Of a DNA stretch of 64,000 nt, positions 44,590 to 52,621 are shown piece by piece. A model generated the notes under the pieces. The model did not search any database. It worked only from the letters and a program-made list of their open reading frames with translations, and was not told where the DNA came from. The DNA is taken from NCBI RefSeq assembly GCF_009729855.1, contig NZ_WODA01000025.1, forward strand, positions 62,001 through 126,000. The letters are read 5' to 3'. Both the position numbers and the translations under genes were made by a program. The DNA is from Agromyces luteolus. Lineage in GTDB: Bacteria > Actinomycetota > Actinomycetes > Actinomycetales > Microbacteriaceae. Every line of letters starts with the position of its first letter. The stretch's first letter is position 1.

Positions 44590-44617
44590 GTACACATGTA
44601 CACACTCGTGCTACGGT
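44590..44617 (+). promoter_or_regulatory. promoter/operator of the sugar acetyltransferase-TetR pair
   Basis: A palindrome GTACA-CA-TGTAC (44590-44601) lies over the expected -35 position, and the -10 TACGGT (44612-44617) ends six bases before the ATG. The transcript should be leaderless, and the palindrome is a good candidate site for the TetR protein encoded second in the pair. Confidence 0.5.
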
Positions 44618-44623
44618 GAAGCC

Positions 44624-45223
44624 ATGACCGACTACTTCGCGGGCGACCCACGCACGAATCGGGAGCGCATGCTCGCCGGAGACCTCTACATCGCCGACGA
44701 CCCAGAGAGCGGCCGCATCGCGCAGCGCGCCGTCCAGCTCGCCGACGCCTACCACCGCGCCGCCGTGGCGGACGAATCCGCGGCTCGTCCTCTGCTCGAG
44801 GCGCTCGTCGGGCACCTCGGCGAGGGCGCGTTCGTCAAGCCGCCGCTGTTCGTGGACTACGGCGAGAACATCTCGATCGGCGAGCGCACGTTCGTGAACT
44901 ACAACCTCACCGCGCTCGATGTCGCAGCGATCACGATCGGCAAGGACTGCCAGATCGGCCCGAATGTCCAGTTGCTCACTCCGACGCACCCGATCGACCC
45001 CGAGCCGCGCCGCGACAAGCTCGAGGCAGCCCAGCCGATCACCATCGGCGACAACGTCTGGCTCGGAGGCGGCGTCATCGTCTGCCCCGGGGTCACCATC
45101 GGCGACGACTCGGTCATCGGCGCGGGCTCGGTGGTCACCAAGGACATCCCCGACGGCGTGATCGCGGTCGGCAACCCCGCGCGGGTCATCCGCGCGATCG
45201 GCGCCCAGGATGCAAGGAACTGA
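44624..45223 (+). CDS. sugar O-acetyltransferase (maltose O-acetyltransferase family)
   Basis: A 199-residue left-handed beta-helix acetyltransferase of the Maa/NodL/LacA family. The N-terminal helical cap reads RERMLAGDLYIADDPE. Hexapeptide repeats follow, with FVNYNLTALDVAAITIGKDCQIGPNVQLLTPTHPI. The histidine in TPTHP is the catalytic base, and the end GAGSVVTKDIPDGVIAVGNPARVI is diagnostic. It transfers acetyl from acetyl-CoA to sugars, usually to detoxify surplus or unusable sugars. It overlaps the next gene by 14 bases. Confidence 0.93.
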   Translation: MTDYFAGDPRTNRERMLAGDLYIADDPESGRIAQRAVQLADAYHRAAVADESAARPLLEALVGHLGEGAFVKPPLFVDYGENISIGERTFVNYNLTALDVAAITIGKDCQIGPNVQLLTPTHPIDPEPRRDKLEAAQPITIGDNVWLGGGVIVCPGVTIGDDSVIGAGSVVTKDIPDGVIAVGNPARVIRAIGAQDARN

Positions 45224-45797
45224 AGCGAACGCCGGGAGCCGCCGCGGCCGCCGCAACGACCCCGACCGGCGCGACCGGATCATCGACGCATGCCTCGACG
45301 TCATCGCCGAATCGGGAGTCGCCGCTGCATCCCACCGCAAGGTCGCGGAACACGCGGGCGTCCCACTGGGATCGATGACCTATTACTTCGATGGGATCGA
45401 CGACCTCCTCCGTCAGGCGTTCGCGCGATTCACCGCCACGATCAGCGAACGCTTCGAGCAGCGGATGGCGTCCGCCCACGATCCCGCGTCCGCACTCGAC
45501 GCCGTGGTCGCGATCGTCCGTGACGACGTGTTCGGAAGCAGTCGGGAACTCGTTCTCACCCACGAGCTGTACACGCTCGCGGCCCGCGAGCGCGGCTACC
45601 GTCGCCTCACCGCGGAGTGGATGGCACGCAGTCGTGCCGCGCTGGAGCGGTACTTCGATCCGGAGACCGCTCGGCTCCTGGATGCGCTGGTCGAGGGCCT
45701 GACGCTCCATCGCGCGCTCGACGACGAGCAGTCCGACTCCTTCGACATCGCGGGGGCCGTGGCTCGAGTCATCGACCACGGAGATCAGAACCGGTGA
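45210..45797 (+). CDS. TetR family regulator coupled to the acetyltransferase
   Basis: A 195-residue regulator. The HTH spans residues 22-70 (RDRIIDACLDVIAESGVAAASHRKVAEHAGVPLGSMTYYFDGIDDLL). The H-R-K-V-A and LGSMTYYF pattern is that of the RutR/YvdT-like TetR subgroup. The start lies 14 bases inside the preceding gene, so the pair forms one unit and the regulator likely controls it through the palindrome at 44590. Confidence 0.9.
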   Translation: MQGTEANAGSRRGRRNDPDRRDRIIDACLDVIAESGVAAASHRKVAEHAGVPLGSMTYYFDGIDDLLRQAFARFTATISERFEQRMASAHDPASALDAVVAIVRDDVFGSSRELVLTHELYTLAARERGYRRLTAEWMARSRAALERYFDPETARLLDALVEGLTLHRALDDEQSDSFDIAGAVARVIDHGDQNR

Positions 45798-45840
45798 ATC
45801 GAGCCCCGGGAGTCGGGGTTCAGCATCTGGCCACAGGCAC

Positions 45841-46827
45841 TCATGGACCTACCGCGGACTCGGACGTGGAGGAACGGTTCGCCGGGGTGAGGCCCATGAG
45901 CGTGAGGAGTTCCCACGCCGTGTGCGCAGCCGCGAGACCCGTCACACCTGCGTGGTCGTACGCGGGTGCGACCTCGACCACGTCGCCACCGACGATGTTC
46001 AGCCCCGCGAGCTTTCGCAGGACGGCGAAGAACTCGCGGGTGGTGATGCCTCCGACCTCCGGCGTTCCGGTTCCAGGGGCCTGCGCAGGGTCGAGCACAT
46101 CGATGTCGATCGAGACGTAGACCGGGCCGCTTCCGAGGCGCTGGAGGATCCGGTCGGCGAGGTCCTGCATGGAGTGGTCCTGGAACGCTTCGGCCCGGAT
46201 GATACGGAATCCGGCGCGACGGTCGTCCTCGAGCTCGCTCGGATCGTAGATGCCACCCCGGATGCCGACGTGCTGACAGTGCTCGAGGTCGAGCAGGCCC
46301 TCGTCGGCAGCGCGACGGAACGGCGACCCATGCCAGATCGAGGCACCATGCAACACGTCCCACGTGTCCAGGTGAGCGTCGAAATGCAGTACCGCGAGTG
46401 GCCCGTGCACCTCCGCGGCAGCGCGGAGCAGGGGCAGGGCGATCGTGTGATCGCCGCCGAGCGCCAGGATCCTGGTTCCCTCCAACGTCAGCCGACGGGC
46501 TTGGGCGTGGATCGCGTCGACGGCTGCCCCGATGTCATACGGGCCGACGCCGAAGTCGCCCGCGTCGACGACCTGCTGGTTCCTGAAGGGGAACGTGTCG
46601 TGGATCGCGTGGTACGGATGCAGTTGCCGCGAATGCTCTCGTACGTGGGTGGGCCCGAATCGTGCACCGGGGCGGAAGCTCGTCCCGGAGTCGAAGGGGA
46701 TGCCCACCACCGCCACGTCAGCGCGCTCGACCTGGTCGGCTCGCGGTAGCAGCGCGAACGTGGCGATGCCGCCGAAGCGGGGAAGATCGCTCTCGTCTCG
46801 CTGCCCCACGTTGCCGAGGTCCTCCAT
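45841..46827 (-). CDS. speB: agmatinase / ureohydrolase family enzyme (guanidino-acid hydrolase candidate)
   Basis: A 328-residue ureohydrolase with the full dimanganese site: GGDHT, HFDAHLDTWD and SIDIDVLDPAQAPGTGTPEVGG. These enzymes hydrolyse a guanidino group to release urea; the class includes agmatinase, guanidinobutyrase and guanidinopropionase. The divergent LysR gene is typical of guanidinobutyrase loci, so agmatine is not certain. No arginine decarboxylase is nearby. It starts 148 bases from the LysR gene and is probably monocistronic. Confidence 0.88.
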   Translation of the reverse strand: MEDLGNVGQRDESDLPRFGGIATFALLPRADQVERADVAVVGIPFDSGTSFRPGARFGPTHVREHSRQLHPYHAIHDTFPFRNQQVVDAGDFGVGPYDIGAAVDAIHAQARRLTLEGTRILALGGDHTIALPLLRAAAEVHGPLAVLHFDAHLDTWDVLHGASIWHGSPFRRAADEGLLDLEHCQHVGIRGGIYDPSELEDDRRAGFRIIRAEAFQDHSMQDLADRILQRLGSGPVYVSIDIDVLDPAQAPGTGTPEVGGITTREFFAVLRKLAGLNIVGGDVVEVAPAYDHAGVTGLAAAHTAWELLTLMGLTPANRSSTSESAVGP

Positions 46828-46975
46828 GAGTCACCCTTCCGTTCGACATGCGCACACCGTGCGCACCGCGCGTTGAGCATCTGGGCGCGCGGCCCTGAGC
46901 CCGAGGACTTCATCGAACCATCCGGGTAGGATCGGAACCACTGTCTGGAACCGATTCTTCACGCCGGATTCTCCG

Positions 46976-47875
46976 ATGCTCGATCTTCGTCGTATTTCCC
47001 TCCTTGTCGCCGTTCAGCGCTTCGGATCCATCGCCGCAGCCGCCGCGGACGCTGGATGCACGCCGTCATCCGCATCCGAACAGCTTTCGAAGCTCGAGTC
47101 CGAGCTCGGATTGGCCCTCCTGGAACGAAGTCCGCGCAGCGTCCGGCTGACCCACGCAGGATCGGAACTCGCCGAGCACGGCCGCGCCCTCCTCGCCCAA
47201 GCCGAGCTGGCTGAGCGGGCGGCGAAGGACGTCGCGGGCGTCACAGCCGGGCGGGTGCGCGTCGCCGCGTACCAGACAGCGGCCGCACGATTCGTGATAC
47301 CCGCGATCGCCTCTTTCGCTCGCGAGCACCCGCGCGTCCGCGTGAGCTTCGAAGAGTTGGAGCCCGAGGACGGAATGACAGCCGTGGCGGAAGGAACCGC
47401 GGACGTGGCGCTCGTCAGCAGCTACCTGGGGATGAAGGTGCCCCGCGTCAACGGGATCGAGGTCGTCGACCTGGGAGAAGATCCGTTCGTCCTCGTCGCC
47501 CCGACGCGACTTGCCACGCGCTCGCAAACAGCTTCTCTTCGGGAATTCGCGAAGGCGCAGTGGATCAGCGGCCGCCCCGAGCAGGGCTTCCAAGCCATCA
47601 CCGAACTGGCTGCAGCTCGGTCGGGTTTCACCCCCGAGATCGTCGCCCGCGTCGACAACTACGACCTGATCCTCGATCTCGTGGCAGCTGGGCTCGGCGT
47701 GGCCCTGGTGCCCTCCAGCGCGGTGAGCAGCAGAGCCGGGGTCCACGCGCATCGAATCACGGAGCCATTCGGCCTCGTCCGACTGGAATCCTTGGCGAGC
47801 CGGGCGGCGGACCACTCGCTTGCCACGGGGAAGCTGTGCGCACTGATACGGCGCCGGTTCAACGAGGCAGGCTAG
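46976..47875 (+). CDS. LysR family regulator
   Basis: A 299-residue LysR-type protein. The winged HTH is at residues 1-60 (LDLRRISLLVAVQRFGSIAAAAADAGCTPSSASEQLSKLESELGLALLER), and the effector-binding domain follows with VRVAAYQTAAARFVIPAIASF and a late VAAGLGVALVPSSAV. It is divergent from the ureohydrolase gene, its probable target. It starts with ATG five bases after a TTCTCCG stretch, with no clear ribosome binding site, so it may be leaderless. Confidence 0.92.
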   Translation: MLDLRRISLLVAVQRFGSIAAAAADAGCTPSSASEQLSKLESELGLALLERSPRSVRLTHAGSELAEHGRALLAQAELAERAAKDVAGVTAGRVRVAAYQTAAARFVIPAIASFAREHPRVRVSFEELEPEDGMTAVAEGTADVALVSSYLGMKVPRVNGIEVVDLGEDPFVLVAPTRLATRSQTASLREFAKAQWISGRPEQGFQAITELAAARSGFTPEIVARVDNYDLILDLVAAGLGVALVPSSAVSSRAGVHAHRITEPFGLVRLESLASRAADHSLATGKLCALIRRRFNEAG

Positions 47876-48006
47876 CCGGGTGAATCGGCGTCCTTGTTTC
47901 GTCCCTCGAATGTCGTCGGGCCGCGTGCCGGAACGACGCGCTCGAACGCATCGACCGAACGACGTCGACGATCATGAGCGAAGAGACGGCCCTCATCGCT
48001 TGATGC

Positions 48007-49155
48007 CTATGCGAGCCGTTGTCGGTGGGTACCGCCCCGCAGCGCATCCAGGAATTCCCCGACGAGCGACAGTCCCTCGCGAAGCGCCTCGGTGTCGTCG
48101 GCGAAGCCGATCCGGAAGGTGCCTTCGATGTCGAACGCCGCGCCGGGGGTGAGCATGACGCCGGTTTGCTCGAGCAGCCGGATACAGAATTCGTACGACG
48201 GTATGGGGGCGGTGTAGCGGATGAGGGCGGTCGTGCCGCTCGCCGGCCTGATGTAGGAGACGTCGTTCCGCCCGTTCACCCAGCCATCGACGAGGGCGAG
48301 GTTGCGGCGTGTGATATCGCGAGCTCGGGCGAGGATCGCGTCACGCTGCTCGAGAGCGACGCTTGCCAGCAGGTCGTCGATCCGGCCGACACTGATGGTG
48401 TTGTAGTCGCGATGAATACTGACCGCGTCGATGATCTCGCGCGGTCCGACGATCCATCCGAGACGCAGACCAGCGAGCGAGAACGGTTTCGACATGCTGC
48501 CCGTGGAGATGCCGCGGTCGTAGAGGTCGGCCATGGAGGCGGTGAAGCCATCGCCTTCCTGGTCTATCCCGCGGTACACCTCGTCCGAGAGCACCCATGC
48601 CCCCACCGAACCGGCCATCGCCGCGATCTCCTCCAGCATCGACTCGCTCATGAGGCTGCCAGTGGGATTGTTCGGGTTGTTGACCGCGATCAGCTTCGTC
48701 GTCGGCCGCAGCATCGCCCTGAGTTCGTCGAGGTCCGGGAGCCACCCGTCACGCTCGCGGAGGAGCAGCACGTCGACGTCCGCCCCGAAACTCGCGGGGA
48801 TGGCGTAGTGCTGCTGGTACGTGGGCAGCACGCTGATCACGTGGTCGCCAGGCTCGATGAGCGTTTGGTGAATGAGCGCATTCGCGCCGATCGCGCCATG
48901 CGTTACCGTGACGTTCTCGGGCGACTGGTGCTCGTACAAGCCGGCGATCAGAGCACGTAGGCGATCGCTGCCGGGGATGGGCCCGTAGGTCAGCGGCGTC
49001 GCCTCCATTTCCGCCAGGATCTCGTCACGTCGGCCTGACAACTCGAGGAGCTCACCAGTCGTCAGTGAGCGGACGCATGTCTCGGCGAGGTTGTATCCGC
49101 AATCGTTCTCATACGCGTTCATCCAGATCTCGACCTGGAACTCGTCGATCTTCAT
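48007..49155 (-). CDS. PLP-dependent aminotransferase (fold type I)
   Basis: A 382-residue class I/II aminotransferase. The conserved NNPNNPTG loop, the LSDEVYRG segment with the PLP-contacting Asp and Tyr, and the Schiff-base lysine in STGSMSKPFSLAGLRLGW are all present. The N-terminus (FQVEIWMNAYENDCGYNLAETCVRS) resembles a group of aminotransferases found next to ornithine cyclodeaminase-like enzymes. Substrate unknown. ATG overlaps the stop of the cyclodeaminase gene, with AGGAGGT upstream. Confidence 0.88.
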   Translation of the reverse strand: MKIDEFQVEIWMNAYENDCGYNLAETCVRSLTTGELLELSGRRDEILAEMEATPLTYGPIPGSDRLRALIAGLYEHQSPENVTVTHGAIGANALIHQTLIEPGDHVISVLPTYQQHYAIPASFGADVDVLLLRERDGWLPDLDELRAMLRPTTKLIAVNNPNNPTGSLMSESMLEEIAAMAGSVGAWVLSDEVYRGIDQEGDGFTASMADLYDRGISTGSMSKPFSLAGLRLGWIVGPREIIDAVSIHRDYNTISVGRIDDLLASVALEQRDAILARARDITRRNLALVDGWVNGRNDVSYIRPASGTTALIRYTAPIPSYEFCIRLLEQTGVMLTPGAAFDIEGTFRIGFADDTEALREGLSLVGEFLDALRGGTHRQRLA

Positions 49156-50051
49156 GGGTGCACCTCCTGATGCGCTTGAAAGGCGGCCCATGCCACGGCG
49201 GCATCCTCGATCCCGAGACCGACCGATCGGAAGTAGACGACTCGATCGTCGCGGGGCATGGTCGCAGTACCGGCGACGAGCTCGGCGAGCGTGCCGTGCA
49301 CGGTCTTCGGGTCCCAGCCGCCCGATGCCGCATCGCGCAACTCGCTCGCGACATCCACCGTGGTCCGCGCGTCGACGTACACCTCGAGCTCCGCGACGGC
49401 GGCGACGGGGATCTCACGAGCCCCACGGGCGTTCGTGGAGATCGAGGTCACGACCGTTCGGGGCGGCAACTCGCGTGGGTCGACGACGTCCTCGGCAGCC
49501 GACGTGCAGAGCATGACCAAGTCGACGTCCTCGACGGCCTCGGCCACCGTCGCGTCGAATCGGATGCCGTCGGGTGTCGCTTCATGGGCGGTTCGAGCGT
49601 AGACGCGGATCGACATCTCGGGTCGGATCGCTCGCAGGTAGCGCGCGTGCGCTTGACCGAGCTTTCCCCACCCGATCACGGCCGCGGACGTGGCATCCGG
49701 AGCGAGCAGCAGGTCCGCCGCCAGTACACTCGTCGCCGCCGTGCGCTCCGTGGTGAGGTTCTCGGCGTTGATCAGCGCAAGAGGATCTCCCGTCCGGGTG
49801 CTGATCAGCATCGTCCAAGCCGTGACGATCGCCTTGCCCGATGGCTGCGGGAGATACGGCGACACTTTCACCGCGTACACGTCGGCCTCTCCAAGAATCC
49901 CTGGATAGTGGATGACGTCGCCCCCACCGGCGATATCGACGACGAACTGCCCGGGCGCGATGGACGAGCCCGAGGCGACGCCGGCGAACGCCTGACGCAC
50001 GGCGGCGACGACCTGGCGAGCTTCGACGCGAGGAGTCTCGATCTGCAACAT
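49152..50051 (-). CDS. ornithine cyclodeaminase/mu-crystallin family protein
   Basis: A 299-residue NAD(P)-dependent enzyme of the OCD family. The Rossmann motif VIGWGKLGQAHARYLRAI replaces the usual GxGxQA. Family blocks such as KVSPYLPQPSGKAIVTAWTMLISTRTGDPLALI and TERTAATSVLAADLL are clear. The family includes ornithine and lysine cyclodeaminases, L-alanine dehydrogenases and delta1-pyrroline/piperideine-2-carboxylate reductases; this one cannot be assigned. I start it at ATG 50051, seven bases after the minus-strand -10 TATAGT (leaderless). A longer frame would start inside the promoter. Confidence 0.87.
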   Translation of the reverse strand: MLQIETPRVEARQVVAAVRQAFAGVASGSSIAPGQFVVDIAGGGDVIHYPGILGEADVYAVKVSPYLPQPSGKAIVTAWTMLISTRTGDPLALINAENLTTERTAATSVLAADLLLAPDATSAAVIGWGKLGQAHARYLRAIRPEMSIRVYARTAHEATPDGIRFDATVAEAVEDVDLVMLCTSAAEDVVDPRELPPRTVVTSISTNARGAREIPVAAVAELEVYVDARTTVDVASELRDAASGGWDPKTVHGTLAELVAGTATMPRDDRVVYFRSVGLGIEDAAVAWAAFQAHQEVHP

Positions 50052-50058
50052 GATGTGC

Positions 50059-50066
50059 ACTATACT
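50059..50066. promoter_or_regulatory. overlapping face-to-face -10 elements of two leaderless genes
   Basis: Read on the plus strand, 50061-50066 is TATACT, and the XRE-cupin ATG follows 8 bases later. Read on the minus strand, 50064-50059 is TATAGT, and the cyclodeaminase ATG follows 7 bases later. The two hexamers share four base pairs, so RNA polymerase cannot use both at once. Confidence 0.7.
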
Positions 50067-50074
50067 GCTCATTG

Positions 50075-50647
50075 ATGAAAGTGCAATCTGGCGGCGGGTC
50101 GGGCCGTACTACCCCGGAGTTCATTCTGCGCGTGGGGCAGCGGGTGCGATCGTTGCGTCGGCAACGCAACTGGACTGTCCAGCAGTTGGCTGATCAGGCT
50201 GACCTGAGTCGGCGGATGCTCACCCAGATCGAACTCGGGCAGGCCAATCCGAGCCTCGTGACGATCGACCGGATCGCCGCAGCGCTCGGAACGGACTTCG
50301 CCGGGCTCGCCCTACCGGAGTCTCCCGGAGATGCACCGGCATCCGTACAGGTATGGCGCGGTGAGGGGAGCAGCGAGGCGCTACTGCTCGCGGCGACGAC
50401 GCCGGCAGACACCGAGCTGTGGCGGTGGACGCTGGCCCCAGGCGCACGCTATGACGCACAGCCCGACAAAGCCGGTGCCCAGGAGATCCACCACGTCATC
50501 GCGGGCGAACTCGCGCTCGTCACACGGGAGGCATCGAGAACGCTCGTCGCCGGCGATACAACGGTGATCTTCAGCGACCAGCCGTATTCCTACGTCAATC
50601 CCGGCGAGACCGACGTCGTGTTCTTCCGCGTCGTCAGCGGAGCATGA
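50075..50647 (+). CDS. XRE-family regulator with cupin sensor domain
   Basis: A 190-residue regulator. The N-terminal XRE HTH (about residues 14-70) reads VGQRVRSLRRQRNWTVQQLADQADLSRRMLTQIELGQANPSLVTIDRIAAALG. The C-terminal cupin domain has HHVIAGELALVTREASRTLVAGDTTVIFSDQPYSYVNPGE. This is the PuuR/SutR-like arrangement, where a small amine or sulfur compound binds the cupin. It is divergent from the cyclodeaminase-aminotransferase pair, its likely target, and its promoter overlaps theirs. Confidence 0.9.
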   Translation: MKVQSGGGSGRTTPEFILRVGQRVRSLRRQRNWTVQQLADQADLSRRMLTQIELGQANPSLVTIDRIAAALGTDFAGLALPESPGDAPASVQVWRGEGSSEALLLAATTPADTELWRWTLAPGARYDAQPDKAGAQEIHHVIAGELALVTREASRTLVAGDTTVIFSDQPYSYVNPGETDVVFFRVVSGA

Positions 50648-50743
50648 CCCATGCCAGACCGAGCATGACCGATCGCCTCGATCCCCATGCAATTCTTCGA
50701 GCCGCCCCTTCGACGCCGTCGCTTAGGGCGCCGCGGTCGTCGA

Positions 50744-51037
50744 CTAGGTACCCGCTCCTACCGGTGACTCGACGAACGGCCAGAGCCAACTTTCTATGGC
50801 CGCGAATGCGGTCGGATCGAGTTCGTGCAGAACGGCCGGCTGCGCTGATCGCGCCACGACCATTCCGGCACCACGCAGGATGTCGAGATGCCTGGACGCG
50901 GTCGAACGCGACACCTCGCACCTCGCGCCGAGTTCGGTGATCGACAGTGGGCGGGCCGCCTCGCGCATCGCCTCGAGCAGGTCGCGCCGGACGGGGTGCG
51001 CGATCGCACCGAACACGGTGGTGGCCCGTCTCAGCAT
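50744..51037 (-). CDS. ArsR-type winged-helix regulator
   Basis: A 97-residue single-domain winged HTH: TVFGAIAHPVRRDLLEAMREAARPLSITELGARCEVSRSTASRHLDILRGAGMVVARSAQPAVLHELDP. The sequence suits the ArsR group without visible metal-binding cysteines beyond one (C at about residue 40), so it probably senses an organic ligand or protein. It is the last gene of the long minus-strand hydroxyproline operon, only 13 bases after the SDR gene, so its level follows that operon. Confidence 0.88.
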   Translation of the reverse strand: MLRRATTVFGAIAHPVRRDLLEAMREAARPLSITELGARCEVSRSTASRHLDILRGAGMVVARSAQPAVLHELDPTAFAAIESWLWPFVESPVGAGT

Positions 51038-51050
51038 GAAGCGTCCTCGT

Positions 51051-51824
51051 TCAGCGCACGTAGTCGGCGCCGGTGATGTCGATCGTCGCGCCCGTGGTGT
51101 GGCGCGATCGGCCCGAGGCGAGGAACGCGATCATCTCCGCAACATCCGATGCCGGGGTGATCTCGCCGAGCGGCAGGGTCGCGGCGATGCCGGCGTTCGC
51201 GGGGTCGGAGGCGGCGATGTCGGTGGCGACCCAGCCGGGCGCGATCGCGTAGGCGAGGACGCCGTCCTTCGCGTAGCCGCGCGCGATGCCCTTGGTGAGG
51301 GCGAGCAGGCCGCCCTTGGCGGCGCCGTAGGCGAGGTGCTCGGCGTCGTCGCCGCGGTGTGAGGACCGGCTCGCGAGGTTGATGATGATGCCGCCGCCGC
51401 GTTCCTGGTAGTGGCGGATGGCGGAGCGGCAGAGGTCGGCGGGCGCTTGCAGGTTCAGTTGCAGGTTCTGCTCCCAGCCGCGGGTCCAGTTCGCGTCGTC
51501 GTCGAGCGGTGAGGCGAGCCACGCTCCGGCGTTGTTCACGAGCACGTCGATGCGACCGGCGGCCTCGACCGCCCGGTCCCACACGCGTCCCGCCTCACCC
51601 GGCTCGAGCAGGTCACCCGCGACGAGGTGCACGCGCGACCCGAGCGCATCCGCGAGCGCGCGGGCGGCGGTCTCGTTGCTGGCGTAGTGCACGACGACCT
51701 CGGCGCCGTCGCGGTGGGCGGTCTCGACGGTGGCTCGTCCGATGCCGCGGGAGCCGCCCGTGACGAGCACCACCGTCCCGGCGAGGGGGCCGGTGGCGCT
51801 GTGCGCGCCCGCGCGGGTGCTCAT
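51051..51824 (-). CDS. short-chain dehydrogenase/reductase
   Basis: A 257-residue SDR with TGGSRGIG, NNAG and the active-site S...YGAAK (the usual Lys is present after two alanines). The cofactor-selecting residue after beta 2 (VVVHYASNETAAR) is not acidic, which suggests NADP(H), unlike the SDR encoded just before it. It ends with ATGATIDITGADYVR, as in FabG-like proteins. ATG overlaps the stop of the preceding gene. Its role in the operon is unknown. Confidence 0.88.
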   Translation of the reverse strand: MSTRAGAHSATGPLAGTVVLVTGGSRGIGRATVETAHRDGAEVVVHYASNETAARALADALGSRVHLVAGDLLEPGEAGRVWDRAVEAAGRIDVLVNNAGAWLASPLDDDANWTRGWEQNLQLNLQAPADLCRSAIRHYQERGGGIIINLASRSSHRGDDAEHLAYGAAKGGLLALTKGIARGYAKDGVLAYAIAPGWVATDIAASDPANAGIAATLPLGEITPASDVAEMIAFLASGRSRHTTGATIDITGADYVR

Positions 51825-52582
51825 GCGACGGCCTGCGCGCCGGTGGCCTCGACGATCGAGCCGGTCATGTACGGCGCTTCGTCGGAGGCGAGGAACGCGA
51901 TGATCGCGGCGATCTCCTCGGGTCGGCCGATCCGGCCGAACGGCACGAGCGCGTCGAGGTCGGCGACGGTCCGTCCGCTCCGGGCGAGGCCGGCCTCGAC
52001 CATGGGCGTGAGCACCTCGCCGGGCGCGACCGCGTTCACGCGCACCCGGCTCGGCGCGTAGTCGCGGGCGAGGTTCTCGGTGAACGAGACGACTGCGGCC
52101 TTGGTGACGTTGTAGGCGATGTGGCCGGGCGCGGGGTGGAGTCCCCACTGCGATGCGGTGTTCACGATCGCGCCGCCGCCGGCCTCGACCATATGCGGCA
52201 GCACGGCGCGGCACATGTGGAAGAGCGAGTCGACGTTCACTGCGAAGCTGAGCCGCCAGTCGTCCTCGCTGAGGTCGAGCAGCGCGCCGCGCCGGTTGAC
52301 GCCCGCGTTGTTGACGAGCACGTCGATGCGGCCGTGCGCGGCGATGATGCGGTCGACGGCGGATGCGGCATCCGCCCCATCGCCGACATCGAACGCCTCG
52401 ACGCTCGCCGACCCGCGACCCGCGGCCTCGATCCGGTCGCGCGCCGCATCGGCAGCGGCCGCGTCGCGATCGCAGATCACGACGTGCGCCCCCTCGCTCG
52501 CGAACCGGTCGCCGATGGCGCCGCCGATCCCGCCGCCGGCGCCGGTGACGACGACGACCTTCCCCTCGAACCTGTCGGTCAT
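51821..52582 (-). CDS. short-chain dehydrogenase/reductase
   Basis: A 253-residue SDR with TGAGGGIG, NNAG and S....YNVTK. An Asp after beta 2 (VVICDRDAAAADAARD) indicates NAD(H). The C-terminus GSIVEATGAQAVA departs slightly from the usual VDGG ending. Two SDRs with opposite cofactor preference in a row could invert a hydroxyl stereocentre through a keto intermediate. That idea is inference. It begins 39 bases after the aldehyde dehydrogenase gene. Confidence 0.88.
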   Translation of the reverse strand: MTDRFEGKVVVVTGAGGGIGGAIGDRFASEGAHVVICDRDAAAADAARDRIEAAGRGSASVEAFDVGDGADAASAVDRIIAAHGRIDVLVNNAGVNRRGALLDLSEDDWRLSFAVNVDSLFHMCRAVLPHMVEAGGGAIVNTASQWGLHPAPGHIAYNVTKAAVVSFTENLARDYAPSRVRVNAVAPGEVLTPMVEAGLARSGRTVADLDALVPFGRIGRPEEIAAIIAFLASDEAPYMTGSIVEATGAQAVA

Positions 52583-52621
52583 CTCCCTGCCTTCCGTCCT
52601 GGTCGATCCGGTCGCGCCGGT

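Noticed and set aside
47876-48006. Terminator between the LysR and aminotransferase genes
   Set aside because: ATGAGCGA and TCATCGCTTGAT-like pieces nearly pair, but there is no continuous stem of more than five bases, so it is not called.
48007-50051. Siderophore or non-ribosomal peptide precursor module from aminotransferase plus cyclodeaminase
   Set aside because: No peptide synthetase, condensing enzyme or transporter is adjacent; the pair has only its own divergent regulator.
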